The notes beneath the pieces were generated by a model. That model did not search any database, was not told the origin of the DNA, and saw nothing but the letters and a program-made list of their open reading frames with translations. DNA of 64,000 nucleotides, from contig OX387201.1 in the NCBI GenBank assembly GCA_947561715.1, positions 19,358,001-19,422,000 on the forward strand, read 5' to 3'. This document shows, piece after piece, positions 23,349-34,153 of this stretch (position 1 is its first letter; each line of letters starts with the position of its first letter). A program made the translations under genes and the position numbers. The stretch is from Ascidia mentula. Its lineage: Eukaryota > Chordata > Ascidiacea > Phlebobranchia > Ascidiidae.

Positions 23349-25075
23349 ATGAATAACCTCAAAGTGTTTCTCGAAACTCTTGATCGAACTTTTGATCTAA
23401 GGACGGCTTTGGAAAGATATCGCGCTGAAAAATATGGTAAGTGTTTGTCTAGAGCAGGGAACTCTTTGCTGCGGAACTTGATGTGAATTTGTGAATATGT
23501 TTTTCTCCGGCATATTTATAAATTTTTTGCATATGCAGAATGGCAGATCTTATTAGCAGCAACTCGACAGACTGTAAGTTTGCAAAACAATAATTGACAA
23601 AATTGAGCAACAACTGCAAAGCTCCCAAATCACTGCAGCAATTTTACACAACATAAGTTTGATTTCCTGCCATATCTTCACATACCTCCTGTGCAGACCC
23701 CAGTCTGGAACCTCGGTCTAGAGTTTTAATATTCTGCTTCATTATTACCTTACAAAAAATTTTGGTTTCAACCGAATGCGAATTTGAAATGTTTAAACTG
23801 TGACACATAAACATGAAAAAATGAACGTGTGTTACGTTTCAGAAAGCTTGCTACAGCCATGGGTAACAGAAAGACATAACAGCAAGCAAAGTCAACTAAT
23901 CACAAAAGAAGAATGTAAAGCTCCAAAAATAAATTGAAAGTGCCAACAGCATGCTTCAAAAAGCTAAATTAATTCGAGAAACTGGTGGAGAATCATCAAA
24001 ACGTTCCTCTTCTGCCCCAACCCAGTCAACAAAACAAGGATGCAGATTATGCGCGAGAGGAAACTGCCCCAAGCATAAGATGTTTATTGCGAAACCAAAC
24101 AAAACTATTGAGAAGTTGAGTTTGACAAAAAACAGGGTTTGGATGAAATCAAAAACTGGGGTTGAGTCACAAGGAACAAGAATTTCATCTGCTGGAAAGA
24201 ATCGACATGCCTCAGTCTCAAAACAAAAAACAAACCGGGAAAGGAACAAAGAAATTGTGGATTTAAAGGCAGATTGAGTGTCCTCTGCAGTTATAACAGA
24301 AGCCCCTGCAGCCCAAAATTCAACAACTAAACCTAACGAGGCACCAGAGTGCACTGTAGTCACAAAGTCTCTTTTGGAAGTCGTCAAAGAAAGTAACTCC
24401 CTTAACAAGTACCAAAAGCTGAAACTAATGCAGGCAAAATTAAAAGTCGATTCAAATTATTTAAGTGACCCTGCATGCTCTGAAGAAAGTAGGTTTGTAT
24501 CAGCTCTGTATAGCAGGAAGCAAAAGGTGAATCTCATCACGGGTGATGCAGCATTAACTAATATGAACAGAATTTCAAAGAAATTGCACAATCTAAGAGC
24601 TGTCTTAAATAACAAAGAATCCCTGTCCCAAGACACTGGTGCAAAACTGTACTTTGAGCGCAAGCTGTACAAACAAGTTGCAGACTGTCTAGACACACTT
24701 TCAACACAGTTTAATGACGTTAGGAATGCCAAGATACTCTGTCAAAAACAACCATTTTCTGATGATCCAACAGTTCCTACCGACATGTTTTCGAGTTCTT
24801 TCCATCTTACATTTAAACATGAGAGTGAAGTTGTAACTTTGTATCGAGCTGAAAGTGACCTTATTTGGAATTTTATACATCTGACATTTAAAGGACGGAT
24901 TCATGAGACCTTAATTCCATGGCTTCTCGGTCAACAACCATGGATTTTATGTTTGGCAGATGTACAGCACTTAAGACACATGTTCACAATGTCTTTATCG
25001 ATGTTGTTCCAGTGCACCACCGTTCCAGCCAGTTGTTTTATGGGCAGCAAGCGAAATGCCTCAAATGCAAAATAA
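23349..25075 (+). CDS. spliced gene resembling TEDC2 (tubulin epsilon/delta complex), with one in-frame TGA
   Basis: Exons 23349-23436, 23539-23573, 23843-23862 (20 bases) and 23950-25075 join in phase at GT-AG sites. The protein starts MNNLKVFLETLDRTF. A short Cys cluster (CRLCARGNCPKH) and a basic Ser/Lys-rich middle follow, then a helical C-terminal half of about 260 residues. Order and character resemble vertebrate TEDC2: short N-terminal helix, basic linker, C-terminal helical domain ending in a bulky ETLIPWLL helix. TEDC2 works at centrioles with delta and epsilon tubulin. I rate that name as tentative. A single TGA at 24275-24277 interrupts the last exon, with the same frame open for 265 codons beyond. 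That is a young nonsense change, a read error or a missed small intron. The true 3' end may be a donor before 25075. Confidence 0.5.
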
Positions 25076-28000
25076 CGTAGTTTAGTTGGAACCCCGATGA
25101 GGCCCAAATTAAAGTCTTTTGGAATGTTAAATCATATTTTTTTATGTTTTATATTTGGAAAGATGGGACAGATTTGTCGGTCTCTCCAGAGCAGCGCAGG
25201 TGGATATACTTGCAGTATTTATTGAACTTTTCGCTTACATGGAGAACTTCGCTTTGTTGTTTAAATTCGTGTTCAATCTTTTAACCGAAAGGTAGCAGTT
25301 GGGTCTACAATTATCTTTCGCTAATAAATCAACTCAATATCGACTTCACGAAGGAACAGCAGGCTGTGCTTTGTCCTGCGAGTGCTGATGCTGATATTGT
25401 CCACAAGCAACGGTTCCCGGAGCATGAAGTTGGATTCTTATCGTTATGCCGCAAGGGGGGGCAAAAACGATTTACATTACATCAAATCTCCAAGTAACTA
25501 GTGGTGACGGACTTAAACCTGAATATGTTAAATTGGAGGCCATTTTATCCCAAAACCCTCAAATATGGTTGTTTGCCGTAATGTTGTGTTCATTATTCTG
25601 GAAGCAATGGTAAGTGATCATCAATACAGGTACTACTTCGGACTGTTGGTAATCTGATAAACGTCATACTCTGAAAAAACAAAATATCGGTAAGATGCGC
25701 CTTCCTGTGCTCCAGCTAGCATCACCAAAGCAGATACAACAATAACCAATCCATTGATATATATATATGTGTGTGTGACCAAATCAACCAGTGGGAAAGA
25801 GTGTTTGACAACTTGTTACCTCTGTGCACATCTTTTAGGTGGGGCGAAAAGTAAAATTTAGATTATGGCCACCACAGTGTTCGCCTGTGCATCGAAGCGC
25901 GCCATTGCCTTTCTCGTGTTGCGGTTGCCGCCTCATGAACGAGTGTTTTGCTTGTCTAAAGTTTGACTGCGCAACTTAATAAAGCATCAACCACTTTAAG
26001 ACCATCGATTGAATCTGTATCTTCCCCTGCCTGAACATACAGTTGGTTGGTTGATTAGCCGGTGCAAGAAGTGCTGTGTGTATGACCCGTTAGTCTTGAG
26101 ATGGGTGTTGAGCTGTACGGTTGTTTTTAGTGTCGGGCGTTTACTAGAATTGTAAAGTTCACAGTCTTCGCAGCCAAGGCATTGCAGCCGAGCTGGATTG
26201 TCTGGCGACCTTCACATGCGTAGAGGATCTCCACCACAGTAATCAGACAACGCAGAAGTAATATCACGCTTTCACTGCCCTCCAAGTGGGGCGATCCTGC
26301 CTTGCTATGCGAAAGCATGTATTACTACTGGAATTGTATGTACGTTTTATTGTCGTTTTTAACATTAGTCCGTTTAATAAAGTCAGGCGCCCATTTAGTG
26401 AAACCAGTGCAACTCACGCTCAGCGCCAACGAAGCATTTCCCCACTTTTTTGCAGTTTTGTGTCGTGACGTCAATTGTGTTGCCAACGTTCTATAGGATG
26501 TTGAGCGATTGTAGTCATTATATTAATATTAGACAAAGCATTAAAAGGTTTATTTTTTGGTATCTGAATAGTTGCGTTTGTAAGAGTTTGTTTGAAAGCA
26601 TAGGATTAGGAAAAGAAACACGCAAAAGCTCTTTAATATTAGCGATCCGTCATCCGCCTGGTTTTGTTAAAGTGAGAAAAGAAATTCACCTGAAAACCAG
26701 GAGCAAGATACGAAAATATTTGTGTGTAATATTTCATTTGAATATGTACATGTTGTAACGTGATTTTGCATTACATGTCAACGGTTGCATTAATGGACTT
26801 AAGGTTGCATGGCCAGTTGTCATTTTGGCGTCTCAGTCCACTGGGTTGGGTAATTGGTATTTTTAGATCGTCTTGGCAAGCGGGTTTCATTTCAAAATTT
26901 AGCGATAGCAACAGCTGGCCATTCACGTGATTTGTGTCTTTTTTTGGCTTTTGTGTGATATGGTTTAACAGCTGTTTTGCGTCATATTAATCTCAAGTGA
27001 CTTGGTCGCTTTGAGACTTTAAGTTTTCCCATGTGACTGTCCTTCATCGTCTTTCAGTAACCGACCTTTCTTTGTAACTTTCCGTGTGCGTTTAGCTGAG
27101 GACCGAGACAGGGCAGCGCTGCTGTACTGTGCTCATCTCAGTTCATCGGTTTTGTGATTTGGTTCTGTTCAATTTTGTCTGTGCGTTTGGGCGTAAATTC
27201 ACTCAGTTTGGCGTTGGTATAATTTCGCATGTTAATTTCGTGTCCAAAATTGTTCATTTTAAATGAATATTGTTGGAATGTTTGCATCAAGTTTCAATTA
27301 AAGTCAGGTTAGGAAAACACAACAATTAGAACTCACGTGCGATCTTATGTCAAATGCGTTAATCAAATAGGATTTCCCATCGATCATAAATAATATTGTT
27401 AAGTACCGGATTGAGGCTCATAATTGGCATATAGGTCGCAACACATGTAAAACTTGTATATTTAAGCGGCTTTTGCCACCGTCCAAGTCATCCAACATAT
27501 TTATTTCATCTCAATTCAGTGTCAACCATTAGTATTCAGACAGAACAGCTTAAATTGCACTGAGTTTAACTGCGTCTTGTTCCATAACCAACCCAAACGC
27601 ACCGATTAAAGGGAGCGAGAATTCAAAGCCAGAATAAATGCAGGTTTTACGAACTCTTGCAAACGAGCGCACGCACTTAAGGTATTTAAACCGACTTCCT
27701 TTGCATGGATGTATTTTGATACGCCGTGTTTTCGTATCAGTGACGTTATTCGGTCCTCGGAAATTCAAAGGTCTCCGGCAACTTGAAGGAGGTTTTAAGC
27801 AAGTCACAGTTGCGTCGTGATTACTGCATTGAGTTTGCTCGGGTCTGTGTGGTTGGAAACGCAACGTGATCCAGTTCAGATCAAGCTTGTATTGTAGCTG
27901 ACCGTGGTTTAATGTCACTCGTGCTTGGACAAGTTATAACTGATAGAGTTGAAGGTGAAGTTAAAACCAAGTAGAGATGCCAGATGTAATTTGCGATGGT

Positions 28001-28806
28001 TAACTCGCCTGCAAAACTCGTTTACAAGGATATGTTTGTTCCTTTATTATCAGAAAACAACTTTAATCATAAACAAATATTCTCAACACTTTCTGTGCGG
28101 CTGACTTATATCTGCATCAAAAGATCTTTAGCGCATATTGTTAATTGACGTGGAAGTACGTCAAACTTTCTAAAAAGATCAAGCGGTCCACGTGATGAAT
28201 GCGTGATCGCCGCGTGTCTAGGTCGGCGCATTGCGATCACTAAGGCATTACGTGGCAGGTGGCTTTTTACAACGCGTGACGTAAGAAACCAAGGAAAAGT
28301 GACTTTTGTGTCGCAACAATTGACAAATCAGTTTGTCCTAACAAAGTTTTGTGGTGTATTTGGCAACGATGTACATAACAACAGCATTCTTTTCATTGCG
28401 TTCGTTTACTGATGTTGTTGAGACCTCAGTAGACGGGACAATGCAGTTATACGCAATTAACAATCAACAAACGCACGCACTGAGCACTTCCTTGCGTAAT
28501 TGCTGGCCGCACTGAAAGTTTTACATTAAGTAACGTAACATTGGTCAACAGTTTAAGGTTGGATTATGCGCGACTTTCCTTTAAACTCCACATTTATCAT
28601 TTGCATTATTTTCATGTTTGTTTCATCCACGCAGCATAAATGTGTATTGATTTTCGCCCGCAGGTCTCAGTGAATCTTCCATATTTTCAATGTAGTTGTT
28701 AATTAGGTAATTTTGGTGCAAATTTAACGTTGATGTTTACTTTGCTAATTTCCATGTGATGACTGAGCAAATATTTACAGAATTTCAAAGTCTACCTTGT
28801 TTGAAA
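25076..28806. other. intergenic, upstream of the ficolin gene
   Basis: No convincing exon. A TA/TG microsatellite lies at about 25757-25780. About 25865-25940 is the inverse of the repeat at 11753-11830. 27535-27907 is an interspersed repeat shared with 62690-63049. The frames at 26286-26758 and 27638-27820 have no recognised domain. Confidence 0.4.
27535..27907. repeat. unclassified interspersed repeat (pairs with 62690-63049)
   Basis: About 370 bp alignable in the same orientation, with shared blocks CGAGCGCACGCACTT, GGAGGTTTTAAGCAAGT and GTTTGCTCGGGTCTGTG. Moderately diverged. No inverted ends or target duplication seen. Confidence 0.65.
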
Positions 28807-31800
28807 ATGTTGAAATTTATTTTGTTTGGAGTTTTGTTGGTCGGCCATCTTGTCATAACTCACCAACAACAACAAGTATGCAGAGTTGTTTCCATTTGTG
28901 ACGGACAAGAACAAGGATCAGAGATAGAACATTCTGGCTTGAAAGGTGGCAGAGGAGAGACTGGAAGACCAGGAAAGATGGGACCACGTGGACCTCAAGG
29001 TCACCGAGGTGAAAAGGGAGACCAAGGACCTGTGGCTGGCAAAGAAGATTTGATGAGGCTTGTTACAGGTATAAGATTCTTCTCTAAACACTTTTCGACA
29101 AAATTTATTATTGGATATGAAGCTTTAACAAACCAAGCAGTTTAGATAGATATTTGATACAAACACAGCAGTACAACAAATCCCCTACACGGTGAACTCT
29201 CATAAAATCATATTCAAGTAAATTCATCGAATATTTTATTCACAGAGTTGTCGAACAGAGTAGATCAAATGCAGAGTGAGCAGAACCGCACATCTAACAG
29301 TTAAGTTCATGCACTTAACATCCAATATCCACTCACACATCTAACATTATATTCACAGAGTTGTCGAACAGAGTGGATCAAATGCAGAGTGAGCAGAACC
29401 GCACGTCTAACAGTTAAGTTCATGCAGTTAACATTCAATGTCCACTCACACATCGAACATTTTATTCACAGAGTTTTCGAACAGAGTGGATCAACTGCAA
29501 GGTCAACTGAGTAACACTTCCAACAGTTGAGTTTTACTTTATTTCAATATAAATCTCACATATGTGTCAAATTCTGAAAACCTTTGCCCGTAAGTCACGT
29601 CATGACTCGCTTCTGCCTCTAGTGGTATAGATTGGTAAGATATCTACACCACTAGGGGCAGAAGCGAGTCATGACGTGAGTTACGGGCAAAGGTTTTGGT
29701 AAACCCAACATATACGTCATCAGGTGCGAATCAGAGAGGGTTCAATCTGGCACCGGTATATGCTGGTCATAATGCACGTCGTGCAAATATTCTGGGGTTG
29801 TCACCGCCTACTTGCGTGTGAATGAGTTTAACTCAAATACTTCTGCCAATCTGATGAGTTTTAACCGTCTGCAGATCTCTGGAATCTCATAGATTCTCTT
29901 CCACCGGTTTCCTGTAAAACTTCAGATCTTAAAGGTCGCCAACATCTCATATCGGGAGAAGAAGTTTACTGTGAAGATGGGTGGCAGGTATTGATACTGT
30001 GGTAAATATCACTAACACAGGGGTGGGCAATCCCTGGCACCAGCGCTTAGTTGGGTAAGCGAGGTGATTATCCACGCCAAGTAATTTCCGATTTCACACT
30101 ACAATATTTAACCATACGCCCGGGATTGTGTTGTTTATAAAGGTCAGGAAATTACACACGAAAGTGAAAAGTCATATATTGACATGGAGGTCATCTAACT
30201 TTTTTAGACCAATTCACCGAAAATCAGTGTCAAGTGTTTTACTTGATAAATACCAGGTGTTCCAGCGTCGTTATGATGGATCTGTGAGTTTCGATAGAGA
30301 TTGGGTGGATTACAAGAACGGGTTTGGGAATCTATCAACACAATTTTGGATGGGTTTGTATTCCAATAAAGCAGTCCTTAACCAAGTGCAAATGTTGCAA
30401 AACTTTGAATAATAGTTTGTTTTAGTTTAAAATGTACCGCTCTTCTGGCATAAAATATACGTGCTGTATTTTTACGACGTTTCGTCTGCCATTCAGCGAG
30501 ACTTCATCAGGTATTGATGCCGCAATTTCAAAGTAAACTACACTAAAACATTCAGGACCACAAAAAGAAAAAAGGACAGGTTGACACCGCTTGTCAGATC
30601 ACGTGACAGAGGCAAAACACGAAACACTGCGGGAGGCGCAACAGTTACAACAAATTGTTATAAACTGCCGGAAAGTAAACACATTGTTCTTTGTCGTTGA
30701 CGCATCCACTGTTTTTGTGAATGTGGATCGACTCAAGAATGCTAAAATAATCGCTCCTTTCTTGGGCAATATTCCGCACCATGTGAAAAACTCACGCGAG
30801 TTTGCAGTCGAGGTACGGAGCTTACGAGTGGAGCAACATGACAGCATGGTATCCTTTGATGTGGTGTCATTGTTCACCAATGTACCGGTATCCCTATCAA
30901 TCACCACTGTTATGGCACGATCAAAATATACTGGCAATAACCCGTAAGGATGAAACGCCCACTAGCGGAGCAGTTGTTATTCCTTTCGTCCCTGGCCTTG
31001 ACGAAACATTGCGAAGATTGATGTCGGATTATGGCATAAAAGTCTATACTGAGCCCCATACAACACTTGGCAATCTAATATCACGACCCATTGCTACGGA
31101 GGCTTCCGAGCCAAAGGGAATGGTCCGTTTAATACCATGCAAATATTGCAATGGTATTTACATTGGCGAAACCGGAAGGGCCTTTAGGACGCGACTTAAA
31201 GAGCATCGCCGTGATGTCGCATCGAAAGATGCCAGCAAGACTGCGTTGGCCAAGCATGCAGTGACACTGCGACACGAAGTTGCCTTTGATAAAGCCCTTT
31301 CCAGGTTCTGGAAAAGGAGTTGGACCACACCAAGCGGCTCTTTCTTGAGTCGCTTCACATTCACAAAAACAGTGGATGCGTCAACGACAAACAACAATGT
31401 GTTTACTTTCCGGCAGTTTATAACAATTTGTTGTAACTGTTGCGCCTCCCGCAGTGTTTCGTGTTTTGCCTCTGTCACGTGATCTGACAAGCGGTGTCAA
31501 CGTGTCCTTTTTCTTTTTTATGCCCCTGAATGTTTTAGTGCAGTTTACTTTGAAATTGCGGCATCAATACCTGATAAAGTCTCGCTGAATGGCAGACGGA
31601 ACGTCGTAAAAATACAGCACGTATATTTTATGCCAGAAGAGCGGCACATTTTAAATTGCAATATGTCTGTGGCAGCAACAGTAGTTCCAGGTTTGTTTTG
31701 CTGAACACATTGTTATAACTTGTACACACCCAGTTAAATATACAGGCCAACCAACCAAAACGTTTCAAGCAAGCTACGTAACAATCCTAGAGTCACTATA

Positions 31801-34153
31801 ACAGTATCAGTTAATCCAATTTAAATTCCTGTGTTTTCAGCAATATTATTACAACCAAAAAAGTTTATCAGGTTTGGAGAAACTGCATCAAATCACCAGT
31901 GCGTCCACTAGATGTCGCCTTCGTTTTGACCTTCAGGATTTTTCCGGAGGTCAAGGTTTTGCCGAGTATAGGTAAGCCTATGACGTATTTAACGTTTTCA
32001 ATTTAATGCCATTGTTCCAACGATAATTTACCCGATGCTATCATGTCGTCATAACTAACAAAATCTTAAAAGACATTAGGGAAATACCCCCCTTATTACG
32101 TCAGATTCACAAAATTCGGGATTTAAGTTTGAAGCAACACAGAATATTCTTGCTGTGTTTCAATGTATTTACTCGGTTCGGAATAATTATGAAAACAAAA
32201 AGTTTAGATACCGCACGCACATAGGGATGGTAATCAACTCGTAACGACCCCACATCACCGCTTTTGAGGTTTGCGCGATCGCTTGGTCGCGGATTGCCGG
32301 GACCGAACTCAGTGGGGCTCGGATTGGGTCGAACGCCACCTTTTTGCGCTTAGAGAATGTGGCTGCAGAAAATTTTCTTGCCCTTGATTCCAAATCTTCT
32401 GAAGCGTAGGCATCTGGAAGTCGGTTCAAGTAGAATTAACCACGGCCAAACTGTTAGACAATTGATGGCAGCAATTCAGTGAATATTAATGATGTGTCCC
32501 GCATAGATATATGGGATGAAAAGATTATTATATTCTCCATCTAACACCCATGCATAAACCAGTGTTTGAAATTTCGATTTTCTGCCCAGCATGCTCGGCT
32601 CCCAATGTTTTGAATGAGGCAACAAAAATCCCGTAATCGCGACGTGTAAGACGCTGACACAACTTGATTGTCAGTGTATAAGTTGTATAGTGTAAACACT
32701 CTGTGTTCTCTTTGCCCACCCCTGGGTTAGCTGCTGGTCGTTGCGTGGTTGATTGGATATTGTAGGGTCTCTATGCAAGAAAATGGATGCATTGGCCTGC
32801 AGAGTTAATTCCTTGGCCAGTGGTTCTTATCCGGTGGGAAATTTTAAGGTTGTAGGTGGATAATTGGTCGGCACCGAAATACACAAAAGTAGTTGTAAAC
32901 GAAATATAATGATCTGTATTCACTGTGTGTTGTACACTTATTGGTAATTGGTAATGCCATGCGGTAGAAAAAGTTAAAAAAGTATAACAGATATAACGAA
33001 AATACAATAATCAAATTCTTAGTTAAAAAATGTAAATACCAGTGGGAAATAAAGATTCCGTTTACACTGGATGTGGGAAATGAGATAAAAAAAGGTTAAG
33101 AACCACATAAAAAAGGTTAAGGAAAATCTGTTGCCCAGACGAGTTTATGCGGTCGTTGTTGCCCAAGTCCTTGTGGTAAAATCTTGAGTGCCAAGTACTG
33201 ACCTTTGCCAAAACGTTGCATCTTGACTTTAAAGTTAGAATTATCCGCTTTGTTCTTCAGCTACAATAAAGCCTCCTTGTAATCCTCCAGTCGTTTGTGA
33301 ACTTAAAGTTGAAAAATAACTGGGTTTCCTTCTCAAAACTTCTAATCCCACTCTGTGTTTATTGCTTAGTTGACAAATAATTATTCCAAACAACACAACA
33401 CAATGAATGACACATGTCGTTTATTACGTCATAAAGGGTTTTATGTTTAACAATCATTTCCATGAGCAACAAACCAATGTAAGCGGATTGATTTAAAACA
33501 ACAAATTATCCGTTGTTATTTAAATTACTTTGCATTAAATTAAACATTATGACATTGTTGTTTTCAGTACTTTCAGCATTGGCGATGAAGGAAGTTCTTA
33601 CACAATTACTATATCCGGATATTCGGGGAATATATCAGATGACATGGCTGGGTCCTACAGTCTAAACGGGATGAGATTTTCAACACGCAACAGAGACCAT
33701 GATACGTGAGTAATAATGATACAACGTGTCTGATTATATTTCTGTTTTACTAACGAAGTAAATCGAGTTGTTTTAATAAAGATGAAATGCATTTCCTCAA
33801 ATAGTTGATTTTCGTTGACAAAGTTAACAGCCCACCCTAAATCAACAATTGTAAAAATCAATTGCTCTGAAACAGGGGGTTGCGTTAAAGTTTTAGTTAA
33901 ACACAATTTTTAACTGAGTTTAAATAAGTTGTAACACAGAGTTGTTGACAACCGACTTAATTATAATTGCAGGTCAGGAGGTAATTGTGCTGTGTGTTGT
34001 GGTGGAGCTTGGTGGCATCGTGATTGTGGATATGCCCGCCTCAATGGTCCGTGGTCGAGAACTTCTACTGCTTACAACACTATGAGTTGGTATTATTGGA
34101 AAAACTCATGGGGCGGAATAATGAGTTCTAAGATGAAAGTGAAATGCGAGTAA
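28807..34153 (+). CDS. ficolin-like secreted lectin: collagen stalk, neck, fibrinogen domain (9 exons)
   Basis: Exons 28807-29068, 29246-29299, 29359-29412, 29472-29525, 29875-29987, 30257-30353, 31872-31971, 33568-33705 and 33973-34153 join in phase to give 350 residues ending at TAA. Residues 1-20 are a signal peptide (start at MLKF, not the upstream ATG at 28759). Cys25 and Cys31 could link chains. Residues 44-76 are 11 Gly-X-Y triplets. Three copies of an 18-residue neck unit follow. The fibrinogen domain then shows [13 protein letters not shown], a GLEKLHQIT strand, a RDHDT calcium-site-like loop and GAWWHRDCG...LNG near the C-terminus. Ficolins bind acetylated sugars on microbes and activate the lectin complement pathway. 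The order matches ficolins, with a short N-terminal fibrinogen segment. A Penelope-like element sits in intron 6. No lesion was seen. Confidence 0.88.
29246..29525 (+). repeat. tandem triplication of the ficolin neck exon
   Basis: Three exons of 54 bases start at 29246, 29359 and 29472, exactly 113 bp apart, each with its intron. Units 1 and 2 encode [18 protein letters not shown]; unit 3 is diverged ([18 protein letters not shown]). All are phase 1-1, so copies can be gained or skipped without frame change. The Leu-Val-Met spacing suits a coiled-coil neck. NRTS or NTSN may be glycosylated. Confidence 0.85.
29577..29697. mobile_element. 121-bp near-perfect palindrome (foldback MITE) in ficolin intron 4
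   Basis: Two arms of about 56 bp, beginning AAAACCTTTGCCCGTAA and ending with its complement, differ at only a few bases around a loop of about 9 bp. RNA from either strand would form a long hairpin. No target duplication was recognised. Near identity of the arms implies recent origin. Confidence 0.75.
30426..31655 (+). mobile_element. Penelope-like retroelement fragment with long inverted arms
   Basis: Inverted arms of about 315 bp (30426-30740 and 31341-31655) enclose a short reverse-transcriptase piece ([14 protein letters not shown] at about 30846-30890, typical of Penelope-like elements) and a GIY-YIG endonuclease domain ([16 protein letters not shown]...RLKEHR, about 31139-31210). The bulk of the reverse transcriptase is missing. 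It lies in ficolin intron 6, same direction. A second copy near 49 kb has the same internal loss. Penelope elements commonly carry terminal repeats in direct or inverted orientation. Confidence 0.8.
31736..32541 (+). repeat. segment duplicated at 12308-13118 (includes ficolin exon 7)
   Basis: The parent or sister of the orphan exon copy. Exon 31872-31971 lies inside; the remainder is intron. Confidence 0.85.

Noticed and set aside
28759-28806. Upstream ATG as the start of the ficolin gene
   Set aside because: It would put 16 polar residues before the hydrophobic core. Starting at 28807 gives a classic signal peptide.
29246-29525. Short regular repeats considered as a CRISPR-like array
   Set aside because: The repeats are coding exons with splice sites in a eukaryotic gene. 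No true CRISPR array was seen anywhere.
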